Assembly (NCBI RefSeq): GCF_018873765.1
Contig: NC_057925.1
Coordinates: 45,291,010-45,355,009 of the forward strand
DNA from: Telopea speciosissima
Lineage: Eukaryota > Streptophyta > Magnoliopsida > Proteales > Proteaceae
DNA: 64,000 nt
Direction: 5' to 3'
Of this stretch, positions 1-11,878 are shown one piece after another. Below the pieces are notes generated by a model that was given only the letters and a program-made list of their open reading frames with translations, was not told where the DNA came from and did not search any database. The first letter of the stretch is position 1. Every line of letters starts with the position of its first letter. The position numbers and the translations under genes were made by a program.

Positions 1-280
1 CCTACCCACATGACCATTCTGCTATGCTTTTGCAATATGGTGTATAAGTATGTAGCCAAACTCAGTACAAAAGCAGCGTATCAAGCTATGACACAGTCAG
101 TAAAGTTTCAAGTAAATACCTCGTTGTCTGTTGAATGGTCAATTATGATTAATTTAGTGCTTAAAACAATCATAGACTGAGATTGAAATCCTTATCTAAC
201 TGATGAAATACTTTTTATGTTCATTTGTTCATTTTACTTGTACTATATTAGGCCAATGATAATCAAGTCATTCTTTGCAG

Positions 281-3200
281 GATTTTGTGTTTCCAGATTT
301 TTATTCACTTGTTCACATGGGAGTACTTGGTGAACTGGCCTTCTTTGCAGAGGTACCTTTCTAAATTAGTGAAGTGTTCTGAGGTTTAAGTTTTTATCTT
401 GCTGGAAATAGCACCCCATGAAATGTGTCTGGAGAAAATGTTTGGAAAAATGAATATATATTTAGGGAAGAAGAATGCTGCCCGGTCGTGACGCGCAGGG
501 GCATCAACCAGTGGGGGGATTTTTCATTTTGTAGGGGGCAGGGCGGTCATTTCAGGGGGAGCTGTGTCTGGGCGCAGGGGCCACGTGACCAGGCAGCATT
601 CTTTTTCCCAAATATTTATTATCATTATTTTACCTTGTATGTTTTCCTCTCTCACGACATATTAGATATTGAAATTGACGTCCAAATCATAGTTATAAAT
701 AGTACAAGTAAATAAATTCAGACAGTGCAAGCAATAACTGAATCGTCAAAATGCTGCAGCGACTACATTGACTTTTTGTAGTTCACATTCACCTGAACCC
801 AAACCAAGCTAGTCCATCAAGACACATTTAATGTTCGGCCATCATTCTACGGCCGCTTTGTCCATAATGTCGAGGGTAGGACCGTCTCCAATCCACCCCT
901 TCTAAGACCCTGCAGAATTGGGATTTGCACAAGGTTATGGCCCTTTTATGGCTCTAGGTGGTGAGTGCTCCTCGGAAATTGTCTTTTGATCGTTCGATCA
1001 TAAATAAGTTATGGAACTCTTGGGAAATAGATATATGCAAGTGAAATTGATTAGAAGCATTCCAATCTCCAAAAGAAAAAGTTTGGATGGGGGGGAGGGA
1101 GAGAAAATATCGATCCTCCTTACAACTAGAATACACCCAATAAACCCACACAGTGTTAGGTTGGCCTACAAGAGAAGCAAGGATAAATCTCTGAAGAGAA
1201 CTTTTACCTGCGAAGTAGTTATTTCGAACTCTTACTATTCTTAGAAAAACAAATCTTACCTCTTTTAGTAGATCATAAATTACTGTTTTTATGTATTGGT
1301 TTTCATTTTTGGTAAGAAAATGTCAGGTGTTACTGTTTCTAGTAAGTTACTATTTTTAGTAAGAATTAAATTTGTTTAGATTTTGTTATTCTTAGGCTAC
1401 TAGGAAACTTCCTATAGAGCCCTATTTGCTTTAAAAAAAATTAGACAGTTAAATATTGCAAGACCATTGATTTAAGCAGTTATTGGCTTTGATTAAGTAA
1501 AATTGTGTCATAAAGATTTTTGCTCTCTTCCTGTTTCATAGTGTTGGGTGGCCATAGTGATTCTCTTTTGCTGATTCTACAAGCTGATAGTTTACCAAGA
1601 TAGTGGCAAAGGGAGACCCATGTGGAGGAACCATCGATGTTCTATCCCCCTCCCTCCACACACAAGGATAAGGATCTAGCTCCATTACTGTTTATTATAA
1701 ATCACTTGTTTTACTCTTGGTTGGAATCATTGGCCTCGATTGCTGCAAATTCATGACTACTCTCCAAAATCCTTATGCTTATCATTGAAGAGATATATCC
1801 TGACACTATATTACTAAATCTTTGGGCTCTTTGAATAATCAAAACCAAAACAACAAATCTCAGAGAATGACTTTGGTTTTAATACTCACAGAAGACAGTC
1901 AACAGAAACATGTTTTTGAGGAAAAATATTTTAGGTCAATTGATTCCTCATTCATAAATGAAAATCTTACCCCTATAGCAATATAAAGCTCTTCAATAAC
2001 TTATAGTAGAAAAATTAATGTTCTCAAATTTACTTTTTTCTTATGCGGTTATGGCTCTTTATGACATTTTCTAAAATAATCTATGACTAGCAAAATTTAA
2101 ACAAATTGAATACTTGTTAAATTGTAAAATTGGTGTACCAACATAGTAAGGTGATTTTTAAATTTTTTTTTTTTTGGGGGTGGGGTATGGGGTACAAGTA
2201 GCCTGTGAGTTATTTTAGTATTAAACCTCATGTTAATTAAAGAGTATTAAGATTTACGAAAACTAATAAATTTAGACATAGGCCCACCTCTTCTGTTGTG
2301 CAAATTTTAGTTTCTATTGTCATTGTACAGAAGCCCTTATCTATTTGCGCTTATCATGGACAATGTAACCAAGGGCATTCAAGACTAGGTCCAATGGTGT
2401 ATGCTCTTCGTCGATGATATCGTTTTGGTAGACGAGACAAAAGAAGGGATTAACTCTAAGTTAGAGCTTTGGAGGTCAACCTTGGAAACAAGAGGCTTTA
2501 AGATCAGTAGAACGAAGACGGAGTACATGATGTGTAATTTTAGTAACACTACGATGGATAATGACATGGTGCGAATTGGGGAAAGAGAGATACTGCAAAG
2601 TGACTATTTTAGATATCTGGGGTCAAACGTAAATAAAGAAGGTGATATAGAGGATGATGTTTCACATAGAATTAAAGTGGGATGGATGAAGTGGAGAGGT
2701 GCATCCGGAGTGCTATGTGACTGATGTATTCCTGTAAAGCTTAAAGGAAAGTTCTATAGGATTGTTATGCGACCGGTTATGATGTATGGGGCAGAATATT
2801 GGGCAGTTAAGAAGCGTCATATTGGTAAGCTATGTGTAGCAGAGATGAGGATGTTAAGATGGATGTCTAGAAAAACAAGAAAGGATAAAGTACGAAATGA
2901 ACGTATTAGAGCGGACTTGGGGGTTGCCCCGATCAATGACAAGATCCAAGAGAGTCGTTTATGGTGGTATGGTCATATTCAACGAAGGCCTATGGACGTC
3001 CCAGTAAGGAGGACTGATATGATTCCGCTTGAAGGAACTAAAAGGGTGGAGCAGGCCTTAAATGACCATAGGAGACGTTGTGAGGAAGGACATGCTTAGC
3101 GTAGGGTATTTTTGTCTATTTTTATGTGTTTTCTCCCTTTGCCGATTCTTATTAGGTATTCCTAATTAGAATCGGCAAGGGTAGCTTTCCTAATTCTAGT

Positions 3201-6200
3201 TTGAGTGATTGTAACTCTTTGAATATAAATAAAGGAGCTTGGTGATCTGGATTAATCACTCAAGCATTCAGTTCTAAGGCTATTTACATGGTATCAAAGC
3301 CAACTCTGATCTAGAAGAGCAGCTTTCTCAATTTTTAGGTTTTCTGTTCTCCACCCTTCTCAGTTTCTGGTTTTCTTCTTCTCTACCACTCTCAGTCTCT
3401 CTCTCTCTCATTCAGCGCAGAAACTATGAGGTGATCTAATACAGATTTAGCTGCTGCCCTCAATGTCACCTCATTGAAGATCAAAGACAATTGGTGTGAT
3501 GAGAATCTGCCGTAGGTTTCCTCCAACCTTGGGGATCGAGCTGCTAGTTCAACTCAAGCTTGATTTCTGTTATTTTTTGGAGATTGATTCCTGCCATTAT
3601 TGGTCTACACCCTTCCCTGATTGAAGACTGCAGCTTTGAATCAACACCAATTCAGATTTAACCCTGCGATTTCTCTGCATTTAGGTTTTTTCCTAAATTT
3701 TCCTAAATTTAGGGTTTTTTATTGGCTCATCAGAAGGAGCTAATTTTTTGAGGATAACTTCCCTACTACTAGAGGGAAACTCGACCTCAGTTTCAGCTTG
3801 TTCTGACTGCTGAAAATTCTGCAATCTCAAAACCAAGGACTCTACTCGATTCTGGTAACTGCCCTGCTAGGGTTTTTCATTTACTCATCAGAAGTTGCTG
3901 ATTTTTTGAGGACTTGCTACATACTACCTGAAGAGAATTCGATCCAAGTTTGAGCCTATTCTGACGGTTCAATTTGTGGGAATTTCAAAACCCGTGTCTT
4001 CTACACTTTCAACATCATGCCTGATCTTACTTCAGCTGACTCAGATGGATCTACTCGTACAGAGTACCTTCCTTTTGCTTTTCCTACTAAACTAGATGGG
4101 ACTAATTACTTGATGTGGTCAAGGTCTACTTACCTCACCATTGCTGGCCGTGGCTACACAGGATACCTTACAGGCAGTCTTCCCAAACCTGTTGAAGAAG
4201 GACCTACCCTGGCTCGATGGTTATCTCATTACTCTATGGTAGTGTCATATCTTATTCATTCTATGCATTCTTCCATTGCACCTGGTTATCTTCTCCTAGA
4301 CACTGCTGTCCAGATATGGAAGGCTGCAAAGAATACCTATTCCCAGGTTGGGAATGATGCTTAGGTATATGAATTAAGAAAAAAAATTCATGATACTAAA
4401 CAAAATGAGTTGATAGTCTCTCAATACTATGCTGAACTCCGAAAGTGCGGGCAAGAACTTGACCATTACTCTGATTATCAGCCCACTAATGCTATTGATT
4501 TTGCTGCATATAGGAAACATGTTGATAAAATTAGGGTTTATGATTTTTTGGCTATCCTTAATGTTGAATATGATCCGATTAGAGTTCAGATTCTTAGCAA
4601 GGATCTTTTCCCTACTCTGGAAGAATCCTATGCATTAGTCCACATTGAAGAACGACGTCGTGCAGCTATGCTCCATACTACACCTCCATATCGGTCAGCT
4701 CTAAACACTGGGACTGCTTCGAATCCTCCTATTGCTGAAACTTCTAAATCTTATAAGGCAACCATCAAATGTGAACATTGTGGTAAGTTATGGCACACTA
4801 CGGCCACATGTTGGAAGGTGCATGGTAAACCAGCCGACTTTGAAGCTAAGCGTGCTGCTCGTGGGAAATCGAAAAACACAGCCAATCATACTGAGGCTGT
4901 CACTATTATCCTACTAGTCTACTACTGACACTGGACTATCCAAGGAGGAACTTCAGGCTTTCTGGCGTATGTTACAGGCTTCTGCTACTTCTACTACATC
5001 AACTCCTGCCAGTTCTTCCACCACTCCAGGTTCAAATTTTGCCCACACAGGTATTTCTTTTGCTGGTCATTGTGCATCGGTAGTCTCTTCTCCCTGGATC
5101 ATAGACTTCAGTGCCACTGATCATATGACTAGATCTTCCAGCCTATTTCATCGGTATTCTCCTACTTCTAGTAAAGATAAAGTCCGAGTGGTTGATGGTT
5201 CTCTCTCTTCAGTCTCTGGGAAAGGATCTATCAGTTGCTCTCCTTCTCTAACTTTATCCTCTGTTTTACATATACCTAAATTTACCACTAATCTTCTATC
5301 CATCAGTAGTCTTACCCGTGACTTAAATTGCAAAGTAACTTTTTTCTCTTCACATTGTGTTTTTCAGGATCTGGCAACAGGGGCGACGATTGGATGTGGT
5401 AAGATGCATGGTGGATTATACCTACTTGATAATGGGAGTCCTACTTCACCATCACCATTTCCTTCTCCTATTCATCAAAGCTCATTAGTCTCTTTTGAAC
5501 ATCAACAATGGCATAAACGACTAGGTCATCCCCCTTTAGGGACTTTATCTTTTTTAATTCCAGCATTAGTTAAATAATGTAATAAGGACGAATTTTTTTG
5601 TGAGGCCTGTGTTTTGGCCAAACAACATCGTTCCACTTATTCTATTTCTAATAAAAGAAGTTCTTCTCCTTTTAATCTTGTTCATTCTGATGTATGGGGA
5701 CCTAGCCGAAACCCTCTCTGGCCATCGTTGGTTTGTTTCTTTTATTGACTGTTATTCTAGGAGTACATGGGTCTATTTAATGCATAACAAAAGTGATGTC
5801 TTCTCTTGTTTTCAAAAATTTCATAAGATGGTTCAGACCCAATACAATGTCACTCTCAAGATATTGAGGAGTGACAATGGCAAAGAATATATGGATGGTC
5901 GGTTCTAACAGTACCTTGCTACCTATGGAATACTCCATCAGACCAGTTGTGTCGATACCCCAGCCCAAAATGGTGTGGCTGAAAGGAAAAACTGTCACCT
6001 CCTTGAGGTGGTTCGGGCTAGTATGTTTGCCCATTCTGTTCCTTCCCAATATTGGGGAGATGTTGTCCTTATTGCAGCCTATCTCATTAGTAGGCTGCCT
6101 ACTCGAGTCCTTTACTCCCAAACCCCTGCTACTTTATTACAGGGCTCTTCCTCCTTTGTCGTTCCCCCAAAAGTTGTTGGTTGTGTATGTTATGCTAGGG

Positions 6201-9200
6201 ATACCCGATCCCCAAGCAAACTTGAACCTCGTGGCATTCTCTGTATTTTCTTGGGATATTCTCCATCCCAAAAGGATTATAAATGTTACCATCCCCCCAC
6301 CCGTTCAGTATGGATGTTATCTTTTATGAGGCTCTCTCCTATTATCAATCTACACCTCTTTAGGGGGAGGATTTCAGTGAAGATGTGTTGGTTGAGCTTC
6401 CTGTACAGAACCAGCCGAATATTGACCCCACCCCTCTTGACCCTCTGGCTCCTCCCATACCTCCTAATGAAGACAGAGAGGATTTTCCACAAGTGGAGAA
6501 CTTAGATGCCTAAAATCCTATGGTTGAAAATCCCATTTAGGGAGAGTTGACTCCTGTCCAACAAACTATTAGGGAATTTCAGAAGAGAATCAATGACTCT
6601 AACATCAAAACCTACCACAGAGGATATTCCAAAAACAAGCAGCTTCCATCCACTACAGCACCAGTACCAATCCAGTTGCCGGCTTTGGAACCAGATCATT
6701 CTCCTGGTAACATCTCTTCTCCCCCTTCTCCTGACTTACCTATTGCTCATCGCAAAGGTATTCGGGCTTGCACACAACATCCTATTTCTCATGTAGTCTC
6801 TTATGATTCCCTTTCTCCATCCTTTCGTACATTTGTCTCTTCTCTTTCTTTTGTTCGTATTCCCCAGAATTGGCAGGAAGTTTTTACAGATGGAAAGTGG
6901 AAGGCAGCAATGATGGAAGAAATGAAAGCCTTACAAAAGAATGATACGCGGGAACTTCTGGTTCTTCCTCTAGGAAAGAAACCAGTTGGATGTAAGTGGG
7001 TGTTTGTGGTGAAACAGAAGGTAGATGGTACTGTGGATCGATACAAAGAACGATTGGTGGCAAAGGGATTTACTCAGACTTATGGGATCGACTACCAACC
7101 TACCAGGAGACTTTCGCACTGGTTGCAAAGCTGAACACTATCAGAGTACTACTATCTTGTGCAGTAAATTTGGGATGGGAATTGCAACAGTTAAATGTGA
7201 AGAATGCCTTCCTCCATGGAGAGCTTAAAGAGGAAGTGTATATGGATATTCCACCGGGTTTCTCACGTGATAAAACTAGTAGCAAAGTCTGTAAATTGAA
7301 GCTTGCTTTATACGGGCTGAAGCAGTCACCTCGTGCATGGTTTGGACGATTTCACAAGGCTATGGTTTCTGTGGGTTATAAGCAAAGTAATGTTGATCAT
7401 ACTCTGTTTATAAAAAGGAATGGTGAAAAAATAACCATTCTCATAGTCTATGTGGATGACATTATGGTCACCGAGAATGAGAATAATGAGATCAGCAAGT
7501 TGAAGACTTACCTTGGCCAAGAATTTGAAATAAAAGATCTAGGAAACCTAAAGTACTTTCTAGGGATAGAAGTTGCTCGATCTTCTAAGGGCATATTTCT
7601 TTCTCAAAGGAAGTACATCCTAAATTTGTTGATAGAGATTGGATTGCTAGGATGTCATCCTTCTGATACACTTATGGAAGCTACTACACGACTTAAAGAA
7701 AAGGAAGGTGCACCGGTTGACAAAGGTCGTTATCAGAGATTGGTCGGCAAGCTTATTTATCTATCTCATACACGACCAGATATAGCAGTCGCTGTAAGTA
7801 TGGTAAGTCAGTTCATGCATGATGCTCACTCTTCTCACATGGATGCTGTTCTCCGAATCCTCCGGTATTTGAAATCAGTCCTAGGAAAAGGAATCCTTTT
7901 GTCTCCGAATGGCCATCTTCGTGTTGAAGCATATACTGATGCAGATTGGGCTGGATCCTCTGATAGGAAGTCCATCTCCGGTATTGCTCATTTGTTGGTG
8001 GAAACTTTGTTACATGGCGTAGTAAAAGCAGAACGTAGTGGTAAGGTCTAGTGCTGAAGCAAAATTTCGTGCTATGGCACACAGTACTTGTGAATTGTTA
8101 TGGCTCAAAGGCTTGTTGCAAGATCTTGGTACTCCAGTCCGTCTTCCCATGATGTTGTATTGTGACAACAAGGTTGTAATCAGCATTGCTCTCAATCCTG
8201 TTCAGCATGATCGTACCAAGCATGTGGAGGTTGATAGACACTTTATCAAAGAGAAGTTGGAAGAAGGGTTGGTCTGTGTCCCTTTTGTGAAGTCTGCTGA
8301 CCAACTAGCTGATGTGTTCACTAAGGGATTAAGTGGGAAAGCTTTTCATCCTATTCTTGTCAACTTTGGCATGGTTGATATTTATGCTCCAACTTGAGGG
8401 GGAGTGTTAGAATAAGTAGTTCTACCCAATAAGGGTATTTTTGTCTATTTTTATGATTTTCTCCCTTAGCCGATTCTTATTAGGTATTCCTAATTAGAAT
8501 TGGCAAGGGTAGCTTTCCTAATTCTAGTCTGAGTGATTGTAACTCTTTGAATATAAATAAAGGAGCTTGGTGATCCAGATTAATCACTCAAGCATTCAGT
8601 TCTAAGGCTGTTTACATGTACCAAGTATGACCTCGAAGAGAGCCTATTAGAGGGCAAGGATACATGTAGCAGACCCCATTTAGCTGAGAATCTCCTAACG
8701 TGCTGGGTTGTGCCTCTTTCCTCTTACTATCTTTCATCTTTCACTTTTCATCCTTTTTTCTTTTATTAATTTTCCATCTTCATTTGTCATTTTTCCATTT
8801 TTGCATCTTTCATCTCTGTCTCCATCCCTCTTTTACCACCTCTTCTTTCTCTTTTTGGTTAGAACTCAGTTTTTCCTATTTTATTTTATTTGGATCCATG
8901 TAGCCGACCCCATTAAGTTGGGATAAGGCTAAGTTTGTTGTTGTTATATTGTCATTGTACAGAAGATTGGTTTGCCTCCTATTACGTCAGAAATGGACAA
9001 ATAAGATTTCTTAGAACCTCCTTCCATCACTTCAAAAAGAATATTCTATTAAAAGAGAGAAGGGAATATATATAGAAAAGAAGGAGCACCAAGGGAAGGG
9101 GAGATAAACAGGAAAAGCTGAATCTGTGTAAAAGTAATCCTTTGACATCCCATGCTTGGCAAATTCAACCTTGAATTCATTGATCTTGGCATCAGATAAA

Positions 9201-10139
9201 TTGTAAGTAGGTACTTTATTGAGATTTGAGGCCAATCTTTGAAGAGGATAGTATTGGGATATGTTTAAAACATGGTCAACATTTTGATTGATGCATCATT
9301 CTAAGTTGTCATTCAAAATGTAATTCATATATACTGTACTGAATTACAAAGTTCTGCAACTGATTAAGAGCTTTTGAACATGTGTAATATATTGTAGGTA
9401 TTTTTAGCACGTGGACTTCAGCTTGAAAAAACTAGCAAAGTTGCAAACATCCAGTACATTGAGGTATTCTTGCTTATGCTTCTATTTCATATAATATGCA
9501 AAAAGGAAATACTATTGCCTTTTACTTTTAGAGGGAAACAAGGTTCATGTGTGTCATACTCCATCTTTCATCTTCAAATCTTTCCTTTTTATTTGGGAAT
9601 ATTTGTCTTGGTATATTAAGAATAGAAAAGGACATGGATGAGGAGCATGCTCATAGCATGTACAGGAATGACCAAAGATACAAAAAGATGCACTAGCCCT
9701 CAGAATCCCTGATATTGCATCTTATAATCGACTAGTTTGGGGTGGAGTCAGCCCATTTTACATTCCTAATGGATGCCTAAAAGGGCTATTGTTTTTAATG
9801 CTTTCTGAATCCTGAGACTTAGGAGTCCCCAAATATTTTCCGATTTATTTCTTTCTACTGCAACCAATGCACCATAGATGGGCTGCACCCACAATCTCTC
9901 TCTCTCTTGTTCTATTTTTCGATTTGGTTTCACTTGCATGTTGCCTTCGTTTGTTACTGCATTCTTCTCAATTAGATGTATGACAGTTATTTTCTGTGTT
10001 GTAGCCCTTCCTATCACAGATGTGGAGCATTGGTTTACCAAGTGTAGCTCTGTCTTTTGGTAGAATTGCTGGATGTTTGCTCATCGTGGTTTCAGTATGT
10101 AGCACAGTGTTCTTTGGACCTGAGAAAGAGGTGGAATGA
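281..10139 (+). CDS. EamA-like (DMT superfamily) transporter, last three exons
   Basis: Three phase-0 exons at 281-352, 9398-9463 and 10005-10139 (TGA) splice to 90 residues. Each internal boundary has AG before and GT after. The exons read VFPDFYSLVHMGVLGELAFF, then VFLARGLQLEKTSKVANIQY, then SFGRIAGCLLIVVSVCSTVF with the end GPEKEVE. This matches, from memory, the C-terminal end of plant EamA/DMT transporters: the motif LARGLQLEKTSKVA, followed by a last membrane helix (IAGCLLIVVSVCSTVFF) and a short charged tail. These proteins are ten-helix integral membrane carriers; the substrate cannot be told from this piece. The start and upstream exons lie before the window; I see no convincing exon in 1-280. 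The intron 353-9397 is about 9 kb because of an RTE LINE with a nested Copia element. Splice sites and frames remain intact, so the gene looks functional. The exact subfamily is inference. Confidence 0.75.
465..609. mobile_element. Foldback MITE, GGGAAA family (copy A)
   Basis: The ends are imperfect inverted repeats of about 30 bp: gggaagaagaatgctgcccg on the left, and the right end read in reverse as gggaaaaagaatgctgcctg. The body is G-rich and contains the phrase gcggtcatttca, which recurs in sister copies in this window. There is no coding capacity. It lies in the big intron of the EamA-like gene. The superfamily is unknown to me. Confidence 0.6.
610..2314. other. Intron sequence, no gene seen
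   Basis: AT-rich intron sequence of the EamA-like gene. Short open frames on both strands show no recognisable domain. A homopolymer run (T11 then G5) lies near 2161-2180. I see nothing else I can support. Confidence 0.5.
2315..2333. repeat. Target-site duplication, left copy, of the RTE LINE
   Basis: The 19 bases here are repeated exactly at 8947-8965. They bracket the LINE and show that the Copia element arrived later, inside it. Confidence 0.85.
3103..3288 (+). repeat. Copia left LTR (outer end missing)
   Basis: Matches 8431-8616 at about 96% by eye. It contains a TATA-like tataaataaagg and an internal inverted repeat, gccgattc ... gaatcggc. Confidence 0.85.
8405..8616 (+). repeat. Copia right LTR, 212 bp
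   Basis: Begins TGTTAGAA directly after the polypurine tract and ends TTTACA, the TG...CA form. It is the partner of the left LTR at 3103-3288. Confidence 0.9.
8684..8946 (+). repeat. 3' tail of the RTE LINE with a repeated terminal motif
   Basis: A pyrimidine-rich tract (about 8715-8880) lies between two copies of the motif catgtagc(c/a)gaccccatt, at about 8664 and 8898. The tail ends in gttgttgtt. The second copy matches the usual 3' end of plant RTE elements; the first spans the end of the coding frame. Confidence 0.6.
8966..9397. other. Intron sequence with an antisense coding-like stretch
   Basis: On the minus strand, about 9236 down to 9110, an open frame reads ASNLNKVPTYNLSDAKINEF and continues KVEFAKHGMSKDYFYTDSA. 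Its composition looks like real soluble protein rather than a chance frame, but I do not recognise the family. It could be a fragment of another gene captured in this intron. Nothing else is visible here. Confidence 0.3.
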
Positions 10140-11870
10140 AGGATGGCCTACTTTGGTTTTGTTTAGAGGCAAGTTCCCTTTTCTCTACACCTGTTCTTTT
10201 CTATCAACTTCTGTTTCCTTACACAATTTAAAGCAGGATAGTACCCTAGTATACACTGATGGCACAAGTCTCATCAAGAAGATTTTTCTTGTTCTCTCTT
10301 GTAAAGGTAAATGCACTTACTCTGTTTTGGTTTTATGTCGTGAAAGCAATTCCTAGTGAACAATAATACTAGTAAACCAACTTCTAAAATTAAGAAGATT
10401 AGTAACCCCTTTTTTCTTGCCTGGTACGAAGCCCTAATTAAGCTGAAATTACTGAGACAATAGTTAGGAAATACTATGAAGGCAATTTTGTAGAATATAT
10501 TGTCTGCTTGAAAAAGCCCTTGGTCTCCTTACAGATTAAGGTGAAGTTATGGATAAGCTGAACTTATAGAGACAATAGTTAGGAAATAATACTATATAAG
10601 AGGCAATTTTGTAGAATATATTGTCTGCTTGAAAGAAGCTCTCGGTCTCCTGATAGATTAAGGTGAAGTTACGGAGAGAAGTATTATCTATGATTATAAG
10701 AGGCCATTTGGAGGGATATCTTATTGTTTCTACTTTGCAAACACGTCACTTTTATGTAGAATGTCAAACTAATTAAGACAGAAGTCAAACCCATCTTGGA
10801 AAAGTTATCCTTTATCATTGTGTATAACAGTCAATTAATGTTTTAATAACTTGATCATTTTCCTATTTTCTCTCTGTTGATAGGTAAGTGGTTTTTGCTT
10901 GAGATGTCTCTGGCTTCCAAACTTAACAGCAAAGTTTTTTGGCCAATGTGAATTGGTGTTTGGAACCTCTGGTGGTGTTTGGATCTCCAACACTTGAGTT
11001 TTAGTCATGACTGGAATGTGCCAAGGATGGAAACCAAGCACAGTTGTTGGTTGATGGGACTGGGCCCAAGTTACATCTCACAGTATAAGACAGTTCAATG
11101 CCATTTTTAAGTCTCTGGAGATCGACTGATGATCGTGCATTTGATTACCCGGTTATGTTGGAAGATCATTCGGGCACTTACAATCTTTAGACAACTGTGA
11201 GTTTCTGCCATTTTGAAAAATCAGTATCTTTTAAGTGTATGTTGATGAAAGCACATGATCAAGGAAAAATTACGAGATGACCGAGGAAATCATGCACATT
11301 CTGCATGTATTGAAAGCCATATAAAGTTATGCATTTCCTTAACATGAATTAACCCTCACCAAATGGTTGCTTTCTTAGGTCCCAACTTTCCAGTTCCTAA
11401 TTTCTTTTTCTTCTGGCATGATTACTGTATAAATTGTTGAAACACATCTTAGATTGGTGATAATGAATTGCATGATCTTAACCATTCAGCATGATTAAAT
11501 GATCCTCCTTATGCTTTTGTTATTCAAAATTTGAGAGAGATCCATGCCAAAGAACCAGAGGATCCTTAGAAGTTTTTCTTCACTTGGGTCATGTTGTCGA
11601 GATTTAATAAATCCTCCATCCGTAGCTGTTAATTTTCTACGTTCAAGTTTTGTTTCCTTGCTTTTAAGCAAAACAAATACATGCACAATTAGATTGAGGC
11701 TATGGTGCTATACCATAGTTCGACAACTTATTTCTGTATGCCATTTTAGTTAGACTAAATGATAATTTCGCTGAAACAATTCATTTTTTGCCAAATTGTT
11801 TCGGTTGGTCATTTCGGTGAGCAATCGGCCATATTAGGTTCTTGAACTTCAGGAAAACCTTGTTTTAGCT
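10140..11870. other. 3' flank of the EamA-like gene; no further gene seen
   Basis: Contains the 3' untranslated region of the transporter gene, whose end I cannot place, and a local tandem duplication (separate entry). The remainder is AT-rich with short chance frames only. Confidence 0.5.
10438..10672. repeat. Two-copy tandem duplication, about 115 bp units
   Basis: The unit from 10438 (aagctgaaattactgagaca) is repeated from about 10555 (aagctgaacttatagagaca) with about 85-90% identity, including the shared phrase gcaattttgtagaatatatt. Non-coding. Confidence 0.75.
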
Positions 11871-11878
11871 TATATAAA

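Larger units (their letters stand above)
3103..8616 (+). mobile_element. Ty1/Copia LTR retrotransposon, degenerate
   Basis: Both LTRs are present. The primer-binding site tggtatcaaagcc (3289-3301, initiator-tRNA-Met type) follows the left LTR and a polypurine tract (gagggggag, ending 8404) precedes the right one. Parts lie in Copia order: gag with a DGTNYLMW-type start (about 4017-4750), CCHC zinc knuckle (near 4770), protease (near 5095), integrase (about 5510-6400), reverse transcriptase with YVDDI (about 6850-7600), and RNase H (about 7720-8390). It is broken in several places and cannot be active. LTR divergence is about 4% by eye, so the insertion is fairly recent. It sits within the RTE LINE. 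The left LTR lacks its outermost part, so I could not define the target duplication. Confidence 0.9.
2334..8946 (+). mobile_element. RTE-clade LINE, 5'-truncated, split by a Copia insertion
   Basis: The exact 19-bp duplication tattgtcattgtacagaag at 2315-2333 and 8947-8965 marks the insertion. The element starts inside the reverse transcriptase: SPYLFALIMDNVTKGIQD, then the catalytic MLFVDDIVLVDE near 2401, then the C-terminal part (GAEYWAVKKRHIGKL, WYGHIQRRP, near 2790-3000). After the Copia element the frame resumes and ends ARIHVADPI-stop at 8681-8683, the usual RTE end. The 3' tail ends in gttgttgtt. Breaks seen: in-frame stops near 2382 and at 2722-2724. It is a dead copy; the 5' truncation is typical of target-primed reverse transcription. 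The clade call rests on remembered plant RTE sequences. Confidence 0.8.

Noticed and set aside
425-715. 96-residue frame overlapping the foldback element
   Set aside because: Most of it is the G-rich MITE body; no homologous domain or splice context.
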